From NCBI RefSeq assembly GCF_014696435.1, contig NZ_JACJQG010000040.1, forward strand, positions 1-64,000: a DNA stretch of 64,000 bases. Direction: 5' to 3'. Below are positions 35,016 through 43,762 of this stretch, in pieces (the stretch's first letter is position 1; each line of letters begins with the position of its first letter). This DNA is from Calothrix anomala FACHB-343. GTDB taxonomy: Bacteria > Cyanobacteriota > Cyanobacteriia > Cyanobacteriales > Nostocaceae. The notes beneath the pieces are model-generated. The model was not told where the DNA came from, did not search any database, and saw only the letters and a list, made by a program, of their open reading frames with translations. The translations under genes and the position numbers were made by a program.

Positions 35016-35373
35016 ATGGTAAAAAAGACAACAAGCTGTGATTTTTTACTGACTAATGTGGCTGTAGCAAGCGGTGTTACGGGTGCAGGTACTTTGCAAC
35101 AGAGAACTTCCAAAGCCGCTCAATCGACTGCCACAATGTTAGAGCGAGTGCGAGAACGCACCGATTTGACATCCTCAGTCCTGAATAATTCCAAGAGCGT
35201 TTAAACTCGGTATTCGTTATTTTGATACTGCTGCTAGCTACGGAGCGAATGAAATTTTTTAGCTAGTAAGACTTAAGAAAAAGATAGGGATTGCATCTGG
35301 GAAGAGTTGGAGCGTTGTTTTAAACGGCTCAATACGAATTATCTAGTACAGTATGGCGTAAATAAACAGACCA
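35016..35373 (+). pseudogene. Decayed aldo/keto reductase gene
   Basis: Three frame-shifted pieces look like one broken reductase. The first frame (35016-35204) begins MVKKTTSCDFLLTNVAVASG, resembling a damaged Tat-type signal. A second frame near 35203-35262 reads KLGIRYFDTAASYGANEIF, the aldo/keto reductase N-terminal motif with the catalytic-region Asp and Tyr, then a stop. A third from 35301 reads EELERCFKRLNTNYLVQYGV, matching the family's conserved LKRLxxDYxDLY segment. Nothing resembling the rest of the barrel follows. Gene decay is inferred from these motifs. Confidence 0.5.
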
Positions 35374-35626
35374 TATTTCTTCACTAACGCCAGCCACTCA
35401 TGGGGAAACCCCCAAGACTGCGCTGACTCACTGCTTTGCATCTACAAAATCAAATAAAGCTTACTCTGTCTGAATTTTGAATTCTGCCTTGCAGTACTAG
35501 ACCTGTAACAGTTGCATAGGGTTTATTTACGCAACCATGTGCAGCTATCTACTGAGCCTAATACATCATTGTACTTCCTGCAAGTACAAAATTACTTGTT
35601 TATTTTATCTAAATTTAATCTGCGTG
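35374..35626. other. Intergenic before ABC transporter
   Basis: Contains GCCAGCCACTCATGGGGAAA and CCCCCAAGACTGCGCTGACT (about 35392-35430), the kind of hairpin repeat common in Nostocales. No gene seen. Confidence 0.5.
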
Positions 35627-37351
35627 ATGAAAAATAATTTGGCGCTCATGAATCTAAAAAAGTATCTAAATAAAAAATTGAATTTTTTTCATAAATTTTG
35701 GGCGATTGCTCAACTTTATTGGTTTAGTAAGGAAAAATGGGGTGCAATCTTTTCGATTTTTCTGCTTTTGGCATTGTTGCAATTAACTACACAAATTAAT
35801 GTTGTTGCTAACACTCAGCAAGGTAATTTTGTTTCCGCTCTGGCAGATAAAGATACTCAGAGATTTTGGACAAGTATAGGCATATTTATAGGCTTGCGAA
35901 TTTCCTTAGCTGTAGTGAGAGTTTGGTACACTTATGTCCGGTTTAAACCGATTCTAGCTTGGCGATTGTGGTTAACTAATCATTTCATCGAGAAATATTT
36001 AAATAAACGTTCTTTTTATGAAATAAATACTTTAAAAAAAGAAATTGATAACCCAGATCAGCGCATAGCTGAAGATATCCAAGGTTTCACTGAAGTTTCA
36101 GTTTCTATATTTTTGGATCTTTTTAATACTTGTTTACAAGTTGTTGCTTTTAGTGGAGTTCTCTGGAGTATTTCACCTACTCTAATGATTTTCTTAATTA
36201 TTTATGCTGGCGCTGGTACTCTCATATCAATTGGTTTCTTTGGGAAAAGACTAGTTAATATTAATGTTGAGCAGCAGAAAAAAGAAGGTGATTTTCGCTT
36301 CGGGTTAGTTCGTCTACGAGAAAATGCTGAATCAGTAGCTTTTTATCGCGGAGAAGCACAGGAAATAAACTTGCTCCAATCCTTATTTAAGCGAGTATTT
36401 AATAATTTCCAAAATTGGATAATGTGGCAACAAGTATATTTCGGTGCTTTCATGAGAGCTTATGATATTATTCCCCCAATTCTACCCGCATTGGTTCTAG
36501 CTCCTAATGTTCTAGCAGGAGAATTAGAAGTAGGAAAGATTACAGAAGCAGCAGGAGCATTTATGGCTCTTAATGGAGCTTTGTATGTTCTTGTGAGAAG
36601 GTTTGAAAGTTTGACTGGTTTGGGTGCAGGAATTGAGCGTTTATTTGAATTTTATAGTTGCTTGGAACAGCCAGAAACAGGAATTCAGCACCGGGTAAGG
36701 CAGTATAAAACTTTTGATACTATAGTTAATACTGTAGAAGATAACTGTTTAGCTATTCAAAATTTAACTTTGTATACGCCAAACTATCAGAGAGTTTTAT
36801 TTGAGGATATTTCATTTACGTTAAAACCAGGACAAGGACTTTTAATTAAAGGTACTAGTGGCTGTGGAAAAAGTTCTTTATTAAGAGCGATCGCGGGATT
36901 ATGGCATTCTGGTAAAGGTACGATTATTCGACCAAAACTAGAGGAAATTCTTTTCTTACCTCAACGCCCTTATATGGTTTTGGGTAATCTCCGCAATCAG
37001 TTAATTTATCCTCAACTTACTGTAGATATCACTGATGATGAAATCTATCATATATTACAGCAGGTCAATTTACCCAATTTAGTGGAAAGATTTGGCGGCT
37101 TGGATGTGGAAAAAGACTGGTCTGATGTGCTATCTCTAGGAGAACAACAGCGTATTGCTTTTGCTCGCTTGATGATTACCAAGCCAAAGTATGTGATTTT
37201 AGATGAAGCTACTAGCGCTTTAGATATAGAAAACGAAGGAAATCTCTATCAATATCTAGTAGATACACATACAACTTTTATCAGTGTCGGTCACCGTCCT
37301 ACTCTCTCTAAATATCACCAAATGAGTTTAGATTTAACTAATTCATTATAA
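35627..37351 (+). CDS. ABC exporter-type protein (SbmA/BacA-like membrane domain plus ATPase)
   Basis: A 574-aa fused permease-ATPase. The N-terminal half holds membrane segments (about residues 38-55, 85-105, 165-220) in a pattern of the SbmA/BacA/YddA-type ABC family, including NPDQRIAEDIQGFTE and ENAESVAFYRGEAQE. The ATPase has Walker A GTSGCGKSSLL (about 408-418), the signature LSLGEQQRIAFARL, Walker B YVILDEATSALD and the H-loop SVGHRP. Related proteins move vitamins, peptides or fatty acids; the cargo here is unknown. I start at the ATG at 35627; an open frame extends to 35537 and another ATG lies at 35648. No accessory gene is adjacent. Confidence 0.87.
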   Translation: MKNNLALMNLKKYLNKKLNFFHKFWAIAQLYWFSKEKWGAIFSIFLLLALLQLTTQINVVANTQQGNFVSALADKDTQRFWTSIGIFIGLRISLAVVRVWYTYVRFKPILAWRLWLTNHFIEKYLNKRSFYEINTLKKEIDNPDQRIAEDIQGFTEVSVSIFLDLFNTCLQVVAFSGVLWSISPTLMIFLIIYAGAGTLISIGFFGKRLVNINVEQQKKEGDFRFGLVRLRENAESVAFYRGEAQEINLLQSLFKRVFNNFQNWIMWQQVYFGAFMRAYDIIPPILPALVLAPNVLAGELEVGKITEAAGAFMALNGALYVLVRRFESLTGLGAGIERLFEFYSCLEQPETGIQHRVRQYKTFDTIVNTVEDNCLAIQNLTLYTPNYQRVLFEDISFTLKPGQGLLIKGTSGCGKSSLLRAIAGLWHSGKGTIIRPKLEEILFLPQRPYMVLGNLRNQLIYPQLTVDITDDEIYHILQQVNLPNLVERFGGLDVEKDWSDVLSLGEQQRIAFARLMITKPKYVILDEATSALDIENEGNLYQYLVDTHTTFISVGHRPTLSKYHQMSLDLTNSL

Positions 37352-37452
37352 CTCGATTGGGACTTACGCAAAATGTGACGGAAAACCTTATTTTTGCGTA
37401 GCAGTAATTCATGAATTACCGCTACTTTGGCTCTGTTGTGCGTAAGTCATAT

Positions 37453-37640
37453 CGATATTGAAAGCAATCAACGCAACATTGAAAGCAATCAACACAACAT
37501 TGAAGCCAATCAACACAACATTGAAAGCAATCAACACAACATTGAAAGCAATCAACACAACATTGAAAGCAATAAACACAACATTGAAAGCAATAAACAC
37601 AACATTGAAAGCAATCAACACGACATTGAAGACGATATTT
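37453..37640. repeat. 21-bp minisatellite, about nine units
   Basis: Nine tandem copies of a 21-bp unit reading IESNQHN on the plus strand. It matches the array at 939-1160, including flanks: both begin at ATATTGAA and both end in a GA-GAC-ATATTTTA-AG-type sequence. It directly follows the ABC transporter gene. No start codon and ribosome-binding site fit the frame, so it is listed as a repeat only. Confidence 0.9.
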
Positions 37641-37689
37641 TAAAGCTGCTAAAATCCAATACCTTTCAGTTAGCATCAAAAACCTTAAA

Positions 37690-37800
37690 CCGCGTAGGTT
37701 GGGTTGAGGAACGTAGACGCGGAGCGGCTTCCCGTAGGGTAACCCAACATTTTCGGCGATTTGTTGGGTTTCACTTCGTTCAACCCAACCTACATTTACT
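37690..37800. repeat. Hairpin repeat ending in AACCCAACCTAC
   Basis: CGTAGGTTGGGTTGAGGAAC at about 37692 and TTCAACCCAACCTAC at about 37778-37793 form inverted arms around a GGGTAACCCAACATTTTCGG core. This is a typical dispersed Nostocales element. Confidence 0.75.
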
Positions 37801-37834
37801 TTGGTGTAAGTTGAAAGTTAACGAATCGACAAAA

Positions 37835-37867
37835 AGAACCCCGACTGATTCAATCAGTCGGGGTTCT
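37835..37867. terminator. Bidirectional terminator-like hairpin
   Basis: Perfect 16-bp arms AGAACCCCGACTGATT (37835-37850) and AATCAGTCGGGGTTCT (37852-37867), between the ABC transporter (plus) and the Tudor-like gene (minus). It shares the CCCCGACT/AGTCGGGG core with the hairpin at 20368-20402. Confidence 0.65.
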
Positions 37868-37895
37868 CAGCAAATTCTTAATTACGAATTACGAA

Positions 37896-39212
37896 TTATC
37901 TAATTTCTTCCAAATCTACCCACTCATCATACGAAGAGTCGTAATCTAGGTAATGAACATAATATTGTTGACCTTGGATTTTCTCAATCTTGGCAGAATA
38001 CCAATCTTCGTTGTCTTCATCCCAGACTTTGATTTTTTGATTAACTGCAAATCCATTCTTATCGGCTTCGCCATGTTCGCGAATCCGAATCTCATCTTCG
38101 CCTACCCATTCGTTGTAGGATGATCCATAGCCCATATAATGTACAAAAAATTGATCTTTGTCGATTTTTTCGATTGTGGCTTGATACCAATCTTCTTCAT
38201 CTTCATCCCAAACTTCGACAGTTTTGTTGACTGCATATTCGCCACTAGCAGATTTTGCAGTAGATTTTGCAGGGGATGAAGCATCTCGCGCAGGTGGTGA
38301 AGGTTCTTGTGCTAGTTCCGCTTTGACTAAGGAATGCGATCGCACAATCACAGCCCGCGCTACAGTTTGAATACCTGTATGCTCGTAGTAGTTGGTAGTT
38401 TGATCCAAGAATGCGGCGACGAAATCTAAGTTATCATCAGCTACTTGGATGAAATTACCTAAATGACTAAACAAAGATTGGGGAGTTACACCAGTCTTGG
38501 CGACTAAGCCATTCATCCAACCTTGAACCGAGTTAAATGCTTGAGTAATAAAGCCAAATTTCTCTGTCGCATTATTACCTGGTAAAGAGTTGCTAACGGC
38601 TGCAAATACAGGATTTTGCGCTACTACATTAGCGTCAGTGCCGCTAATAATAGTATGAATCTTGGTGAGGAAATCAGGGCCTAAAGGTAAAAGTCCATCT
38701 AGACAAACTAAAGCTACCATCCGGGTTAAGGATGCATCTTTATAGTTTTCACTTAAAGTAGCCGCAAAAGCTTGAGGATTAGGACTCGGAAGTCCATTAA
38801 GTTTAGAGAAAGCGATGATTTCCACCGCAATTTTTAAAACTAAATCTATAGTTTGAGTTAAATCTGCTTTGGGAGTAATGTTACTTAAAAAATTGAGAAA
38901 ACCAATTTTTTCGCCAACTTTATTAGCTAAAGCTGCAGCAGCCATAGCTGTGTCGGCTTTATCGATAGTTTGATAAAGTTTAATAGCTGTTTGATAGCCA
39001 TTTTGAGGATCGTGATAGAGAGAGACAGCGCGATCGCGAATTTTTTGAATAACTTTAGCGTCACTCTCCCCCGTAATTGCACGGATATTATTATCAAACC
39101 CCACCAAATTATTCCACTGACCTGGAGCTACATAATCTAGAGCCTTCAATACCTTGACCGTAATATTGTCAGCTGGTAGTTCGTCAACCAATTGAATAAT
39201 TGACTTATCCAT
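37896..39212 (-). CDS. Protein with two C-terminal Tudor-knot/chromo-barrel-like domains
   Basis: A 438-aa protein. Residues about 1-290 are alpha-helical with no family I recognise (LPADNITVKVLKALDYVAPG, then NNLVGFDNNIRAITGESDAK). After a Pro/Ala-rich linker (about 300-322), two tandem domains follow at about 326-375 and 388-438. Each reads like a small SH3-like Tudor-knot or agenet barrel: VEVWDEDEEDWYQATIEKID then FFVHYMGYGSSYNEWVGEDE, and IKVWDEDNEDWYSAKIEKIQ then YYVHYLDYDSSYDEWVDLEE. The xVHYxGYxxSxxEW(V) pattern is typical of eukaryotic chromo-barrel/Tudor-knot modules. GAGG lies 9 bases upstream of the ATG. Ligand and role unknown; a protein- or RNA-binding adaptor is inference. Confidence 0.75.
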   Translation of the reverse strand: MDKSIIQLVDELPADNITVKVLKALDYVAPGQWNNLVGFDNNIRAITGESDAKVIQKIRDRAVSLYHDPQNGYQTAIKLYQTIDKADTAMAAAALANKVGEKIGFLNFLSNITPKADLTQTIDLVLKIAVEIIAFSKLNGLPSPNPQAFAATLSENYKDASLTRMVALVCLDGLLPLGPDFLTKIHTIISGTDANVVAQNPVFAAVSNSLPGNNATEKFGFITQAFNSVQGWMNGLVAKTGVTPQSLFSHLGNFIQVADDNLDFVAAFLDQTTNYYEHTGIQTVARAVIVRSHSLVKAELAQEPSPPARDASSPAKSTAKSASGEYAVNKTVEVWDEDEEDWYQATIEKIDKDQFFVHYMGYGSSYNEWVGEDEIRIREHGEADKNGFAVNQKIKVWDEDNEDWYSAKIEKIQGQQYYVHYLDYDSSYDEWVDLEEIR

Positions 39213-39363
39213 TAATCAATCCTCTAAGCCAGAAAACTATAGTCATCGATTATACTCACTGTTTTGGGAATATGTCGCCAGTACTCCGGGCACCACCACC
39301 TAGAGAAATGATTAAGAATTATGCTAAATTGCATACCAAGTTGTAGAAAGAATGCGAAAAATG

Positions 39364-39645
39364 GTAGGGGCATGGCATTGCTCATAAGTGTCAACTTAAG
39401 TTCAAACGCTTACCCAACAGATCGCCCACAGGCTGTAAGCCTGGGGCTAACGTTACAAAGCCCACCTACGTGGGCTAAGAAAATTTAGCCCACCTACGTG
39501 GGCTTTGTTCAATTAGCCGCACCCTTGGAGGGTGACGGCGGTTTATTGGGTAAGCGAGGGGTTGGGGATGAGAATAAAACCTTATCAACCAAAAGGGTTT
39601 CACTTTAAGTTGACACCAATGGGCATTGCCATGCCCCTACAATAT
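39364..39645. repeat. MITE-like element with long imperfect terminal inverted repeats
   Basis: The left end GTAGGGGCATGGCATTGCTC (about 39365-39384) plus TGTCAACTTAAGTTCAAA pairs with the right end, read in reverse, GTAGGGGCATGGCAATGCCC plus TGTCAACTTAAAGTGAAA (about 39645-39590). Inside lie AGGCTGTAAGCCT, the stem AGCCCACCTACGTGGGCT twice, and CACCCTTGGAGGGTG. No transposase. This is the most complete copy of the family, about 280 bp. Confidence 0.8.
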
Positions 39646-39721
39646 TGATTACCGCAAACATGATTTAAATTTGTATCAGTTCAATATTCCCTTCTGCCAT
39701 CTGCCCTCTGCCATCTGCCTT

Positions 39722-40549
39722 TCACACAACCCATAATTGAGGATTCACCTGATAATAGCCTTGCAACAACTCATACAATGCTGGGTGCTGCTGTAATAAT
39801 TCCCTTGGTTTCTCAAAGAAAGTTTCTGTAGCTACCGCAAAAAATTCTGCGGGATTAGTGGCACCATAACTATCAAGAACTGTATGTAATCCATTATCTA
39901 CATCATGACAAAGCTGCTGATATTCTGCTGTCATCACCTGTGCCCAAATGGCATAATCTGATTTCTGCGGTAAAATCGGTACACCTTCAGCTTTACCATC
40001 TTCTTGATCTAATTGATGGGCAAATTCATGTAACACCACATTCCGCCCATCATGCCAATTGCGAGTATCTTGTTGCACCTGTTCCCAAGATAAAATTAAT
40101 TGATCGCGAGTCCATGATTCACCCAACTTGGCTATGCGCTTTTCGGAAATAAAATAACTGCCAGTAGCAATGGTTTCAGTTACCACATAAGTACTGGGAT
40201 AAATTAAAATCGAACGCAATTTAGGAAAATATTCTGCTCTTTCATTTAATAATAATAAACAGGCAAAGGCAGCAATTGTTAATTTCATTTCTACCGTTAC
40301 CTGCAATCCTTGACAGCCAATAAATTGTTTCTCTTTTAAAAAGACTTGAATATGACCTTGCAACCGTCTTCTTTCATCGGTTGTGAGACGCAAATAAATC
40401 GGCAGATTATTTTCAATTATTGCTTGCCAAAGAGGCGGAAAAGAACGACGTTTAATTCGATTTCGGCGCTGTTTCGTCAGTAGGGGACTGATAAGAATAG
40501 TAGTTACAATAAGTCCCAAAATAATAAAAATAAGAATTATTGCCTGCAT
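39722..40549 (-). CDS. mtfA: M90/MtfA-type zinc metallopeptidase
   Basis: A 275-aa protein of the MtfA (peptidase M90) family. An N-terminal membrane segment (MQAIILIFIILGLIVTTILI) is followed by the peptidase domain. Zinc motif NVVLHEFAHQLDQEDG (HEFAH, about residues 167-182) and the third-ligand region YGATNPAEFFAVATETFF are both present, as is WQAIIENNLPIYLRLTTDER typical of the N-terminal helix. In E. coli MtfA links to glucose phosphotransferase control; in cyanobacteria the role is unknown. Membrane anchoring at the N-terminus is common in its bacterial relatives. Monocistronic. Confidence 0.87.
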   Translation of the reverse strand: MQAIILIFIILGLIVTTILISPLLTKQRRNRIKRRSFPPLWQAIIENNLPIYLRLTTDERRRLQGHIQVFLKEKQFIGCQGLQVTVEMKLTIAAFACLLLLNERAEYFPKLRSILIYPSTYVVTETIATGSYFISEKRIAKLGESWTRDQLILSWEQVQQDTRNWHDGRNVVLHEFAHQLDQEDGKAEGVPILPQKSDYAIWAQVMTAEYQQLCHDVDNGLHTVLDSYGATNPAEFFAVATETFFEKPRELLQQHPALYELLQGYYQVNPQLWVV

Positions 40550-40649
40550 TAATTTTTGATAATAATTGCAAATAAAATCTGACTAAAAATAGGTACAAAA
40601 AATACTAAATTCGTTTCTTTGTAGTGAGAATTAAAGTTATCACTACTAA

Positions 40650-41000
40650 CTCATAACAATTTACAGCGAATTGCCAGTTGGTGAGGTACAGATAATAGTT
40701 GATTGTAGGGGCATTGGCACTGCCATGCCCCGAAGCGCGTACCTCATTGACCGAAAATATGCTGTAAATAGTTTTTGCGGCACATCAATATATTTTAGAG
40801 GGCATGGCAATGCCATGCCCCTACCATTCGTCACATTCTTTTTTTTTACAGCAGTTTTCATGCATTTGAACCACAATCGTAGTAGTAGGGGCACGGCACC
40901 AGTAAGATTATTGTATATACGAGAAGATTGTGGATGCCGTGCCCCTACAGTGTGGTCTATTTACCTGAAAATTGCTGTAAATTATTATCAGTATAGCTAC
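40650..41000. repeat. Cluster of dispersed palindromic repeats
   Basis: GTTGGTGAGGTACAGATAAT (about 40678), GTAGGGGCATTGGCACTGCC (40705-40724), a TAGAGGGCATGGCAATGCCA / GGCATGGCAATGCC stem with CATTCGTCACATTC (about 40795-40852), and the 14-bp inverted repeat GTAGGGGCACGGCA (40885-40898) / TGCCGTGCCCCTAC (40935-40948). These recur at 240, 1206-1860, 34180 and 47340. No gene. Confidence 0.85.
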
Positions 41001-41028
41001 AAAAAAAGGGGAGGTAACCCACCCCTTT
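41001..41028 (-). terminator. Terminator of glucan phosphorylase gene
   Basis: On the minus strand AAAGGGGTGG and CCTCCCC (with one T-T mismatch) form a stem followed by a run of seven T. It is 40 bp after the stop codon. Confidence 0.75.
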
Positions 41029-41067
41029 GTTTAACCATGAAACCCAAACTCAATCAACCAAAACTTT

Positions 41068-43281
41068 CTAAACGAGAACTTTCGCCAAAATTGGTTCTAC
41101 ACGGGTTGCAATTTCTGGTACATACACCTGTGAAACGTAGTCTGCAATCATTCTGTCGGTGTTGAATAGGGGACAATTGGTTTTGATGGATGCTTTCATC
41201 ATTTGCACCCAACGGGGAGAAACACCTTGAGGATTGCGATCGTAATATAGGGGTACGATTTCTTCTTCTAGGAGTTGATAAAGCGATCGCGAATCTATGC
41301 GATCCTGTAATTCTTGATCGCTAGTGTGGGCATCTTCACCAATTGCCCAACCGTTGATACCTTTACCATTACTATCAGCTTGATAGCCTTCGCACCACCA
41401 GCCATCAAGAACGCTGCAATTCAAACCACCGTTAAAGCAAACTTTTTGTCCGCTAGTACCAGAAGCTTCTAGGGGGCGACGGGGATTATTCAGCCACACA
41501 TCTACACCTTGCACCAGTTTTTGTCCGGTGTAAATATCGTAATCTTCAATAAAGGCAACGCGGTTTCTAATTTCTCCGTGGTGACACCATTCCATTAATC
41601 TTTGGATAATCCGTTTACCTTCTTCATCGGCTGGGTGGGCTTTACCTGCAAAGATAATTTGTACGGGATGGTTAGCATTACCAAAAATCTTTAATGCCCG
41701 TTCAGCATCGCGTAAAATTAAATCTCCCCGTTTGTAAGGGCTAAAACGTCGCGCAAAGCCAATAGTCAAGACATCGGGATCGAGTAAAGTATCAGTAGCT
41801 TGAATAGATTCATAACTTTCACCCCGTTGTTCTCTAGCTTTTTTGACTTTATAACGGGTATAAGCAATCAGCCTTTCTTTTAATACTCGATGTCTCCACC
41901 ACAATTCTTCATCAGGAATTGTGTCAACCTTCGCCCACATTTCCGGATTCATGGCTTGGGTATGCCAATTTTCTCCTAAATACTGATTATATAAATCACC
42001 TAACAATGGCGCAGTCCAAGTGGGTGCGTGAACGCCATTAGTAATGTAACCAATGGGGACTTGATCCTCAGAAACTCGCGGATAGAGAACTGTCCACATT
42101 TTACGAGAAACCTGACCGTGTAATTCACTGACACCATTGCAAGCACGAGTCATCCGCAAAGCTAAAACAGTCATCCCGAATGGTTCCCAGGGATCGCCCA
42201 ATCTTCTGGCACCTAAGGCTAAAAATTGTTCGCGAGACAAGCGCAATTGCGTCCAGTAATGCGCAAAGAAAGAATCGATTAAATCGGGTGAAAAGACATC
42301 ATGTCCAGCCGGAACTGGTGTATGGGTGGTGAAGACACAGCGATCGCGAACTGTGGCTTCAATATCATAAAATGATTTACCTGTACGTTCAATTTCTAAC
42401 CGGGCAACTTCTAAAGTACAGAAAGCCGCGTGTCCTTCGTTGAGGTGATAGACAGCAGGTTGAATTCCTAAAGCTTCTAAGGCGCGTACACCGCCAATTC
42501 CTAAGACAACTTCTTGGGCGATGCGGGTTTCTAAGTTACCACCGTAAAGGTGTCCAGTCAACCAACGATCGATGGGATCGTTGTCTTCGCGATCGCTATC
42601 TAGTAAATATAATGTGACTCGCCCGACTTGTACCTGCCAAATTTGCACTTTGACAGTCCGTTGACGCACTTCTAATTGAATAGTTAACGGTTCGCCTGTT
42701 TGAGTTTTAATCAACTCAATGGGCATGTGTAGAAAAGGGTTGTCAATATAGTAATCTTCTTGCCAACCATTACGATTTAAGCGTTGGCGAAAGTAACCTT
42801 GGCGATATAACAAACCCACACCTACCATCGGTACACCCAAATCAGAGGATGATTTCAGGTGATCCCCGGCGAGAATTCCCAAACCGCCTGAGTAAACTGG
42901 TAGGGATTCATGAATACCAAACTCTGCACAAAAATAAGCTACTGGGTGTTCTTTAGTTAATTGCGGTGCAACACCACTTACCCAAGTATCTTTTTGTTGC
43001 ATATATCGGTCGAACTCACGCGCTAAAGCAGATACTTGCTTGAGATACAAAGGATCTTCTGCTAATTGGCTGAGACGTTCGCAACTTGCAGACTCTAAAA
43101 TCGCCACTGGATTATGTCCGCAGCGTTCCCATTCTTGGGGATCGATACTTTGGAATAAAGCAATGCGATCGCTACTCCAACTCCACCAATAGTTATAAGC
43201 CAAATCTGCCAAACGTTTAAGCACAAAAGGCAATTTTTCGCTCAACTTTAGCGCTGCAGTCATTACACTATTATTCGCCAT
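41068..43281 (-). CDS. glgP: Alpha-glucan (glycogen) phosphorylase
   Basis: A 737-aa GT35 enzyme that releases glucose-1-phosphate from glycogen. Key parts: N-terminal LADLAYNYWWSWSSDRIALF, the glucan-binding region ESLPVYSGGLGILAGDHLKS, the sugar-phosphate pocket FARRFSPYKRGDLIL, and the PLP-Lys site in GTSGQKVCFNGGLNCSVLDG followed by WWCEGY. It belongs to the shorter alpha-glucan phosphorylase subgroup (TIGR02094-like), so a length below the classical ~830 aa is expected. A terminator lies 40 bp downstream. It supports night-time or stress glycogen breakdown. Start fits the pattern MANNSVMTAAL with no strong ribosome-binding site. Confidence 0.9.
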   Translation of the reverse strand: MANNSVMTAALKLSEKLPFVLKRLADLAYNYWWSWSSDRIALFQSIDPQEWERCGHNPVAILESASCERLSQLAEDPLYLKQVSALAREFDRYMQQKDTWVSGVAPQLTKEHPVAYFCAEFGIHESLPVYSGGLGILAGDHLKSSSDLGVPMVGVGLLYRQGYFRQRLNRNGWQEDYYIDNPFLHMPIELIKTQTGEPLTIQLEVRQRTVKVQIWQVQVGRVTLYLLDSDREDNDPIDRWLTGHLYGGNLETRIAQEVVLGIGGVRALEALGIQPAVYHLNEGHAAFCTLEVARLEIERTGKSFYDIEATVRDRCVFTTHTPVPAGHDVFSPDLIDSFFAHYWTQLRLSREQFLALGARRLGDPWEPFGMTVLALRMTRACNGVSELHGQVSRKMWTVLYPRVSEDQVPIGYITNGVHAPTWTAPLLGDLYNQYLGENWHTQAMNPEMWAKVDTIPDEELWWRHRVLKERLIAYTRYKVKKAREQRGESYESIQATDTLLDPDVLTIGFARRFSPYKRGDLILRDAERALKIFGNANHPVQIIFAGKAHPADEEGKRIIQRLMEWCHHGEIRNRVAFIEDYDIYTGQKLVQGVDVWLNNPRRPLEASGTSGQKVCFNGGLNCSVLDGWWCEGYQADSNGKGINGWAIGEDAHTSDQELQDRIDSRSLYQLLEEEIVPLYYDRNPQGVSPRWVQMMKASIKTNCPLFNTDRMIADYVSQVYVPEIATRVEPILAKVLV

Positions 43282-43499
43282 ACAACTTTAAACTCTCTGT
43301 TACTTTTTTCTTTCACTTAACTTTTTCTTTCCAACAATTGCGCTGCAAGTTAATGACAACCGAATCTTCTTTTTTAAATCATTTCCTGAAGTCGGAGCAG
43401 TTTATCAATATCAAACCTGAGCCAAATGGGTGGTGTTTCTTTTTTCTACCTTTTAAGAATTATCTCTGCTTTTCCGGATTTTTTACATCAATTTCAATC

Positions 43500-43549
43500 A
43501 CGTTATTTTAAATAAAACAACATCTTATTCACATTATTTAAAATAACGT
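43500..43549. other. 16-bp perfect inverted repeat upstream of glgP
   Basis: ACGTTATTTTAAATAA (43500-43515) and TTATTTAAAATAACGT (43534-43549) are perfect arms with an 18-base loop, about 220 bp upstream of the glgP start. AT-rich arms and lack of a T-run argue against a simple terminator; it may be a binding site or RNA structure. Confidence 0.55.
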
Positions 43550-43559
43550 AACAAGCAAT

Positions 43560-43762
43560 CACAATTGCAGATTTATCCGCAGAAACACTGTTGACTATTG
43601 ACAAATGACAACTGTACGGGCGGGTTCACAAATATCCTCACTGTTCAACGATAATTCTCAGTAAACCCGCCCCTACCGACTGTTGACTGTTGACTGCGAT
43701 CACTGAGCATGTCGAAGTTTTAACAAATGACAAATGACCAATGACTAATGACCAATGACTAA
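43560..43762. repeat. Short repeats and GGGCGGGTT palindrome
   Basis: A long inverted pair GGGCGGGTT (about 43619) and AAACCCGCCCCTACC (about 43661-43675), then TGTTGAC heptamers (about 43680-43695) and TGACAAATGACCAATGACTA heptamers (about 43725-43762) ending at the fghA stop. Confidence 0.8.

Noticed and set aside
40671-41165. 164-aa plus-strand frame
   Set aside because: Built from dispersed palindromes and the antisense of the glgP 3' end.
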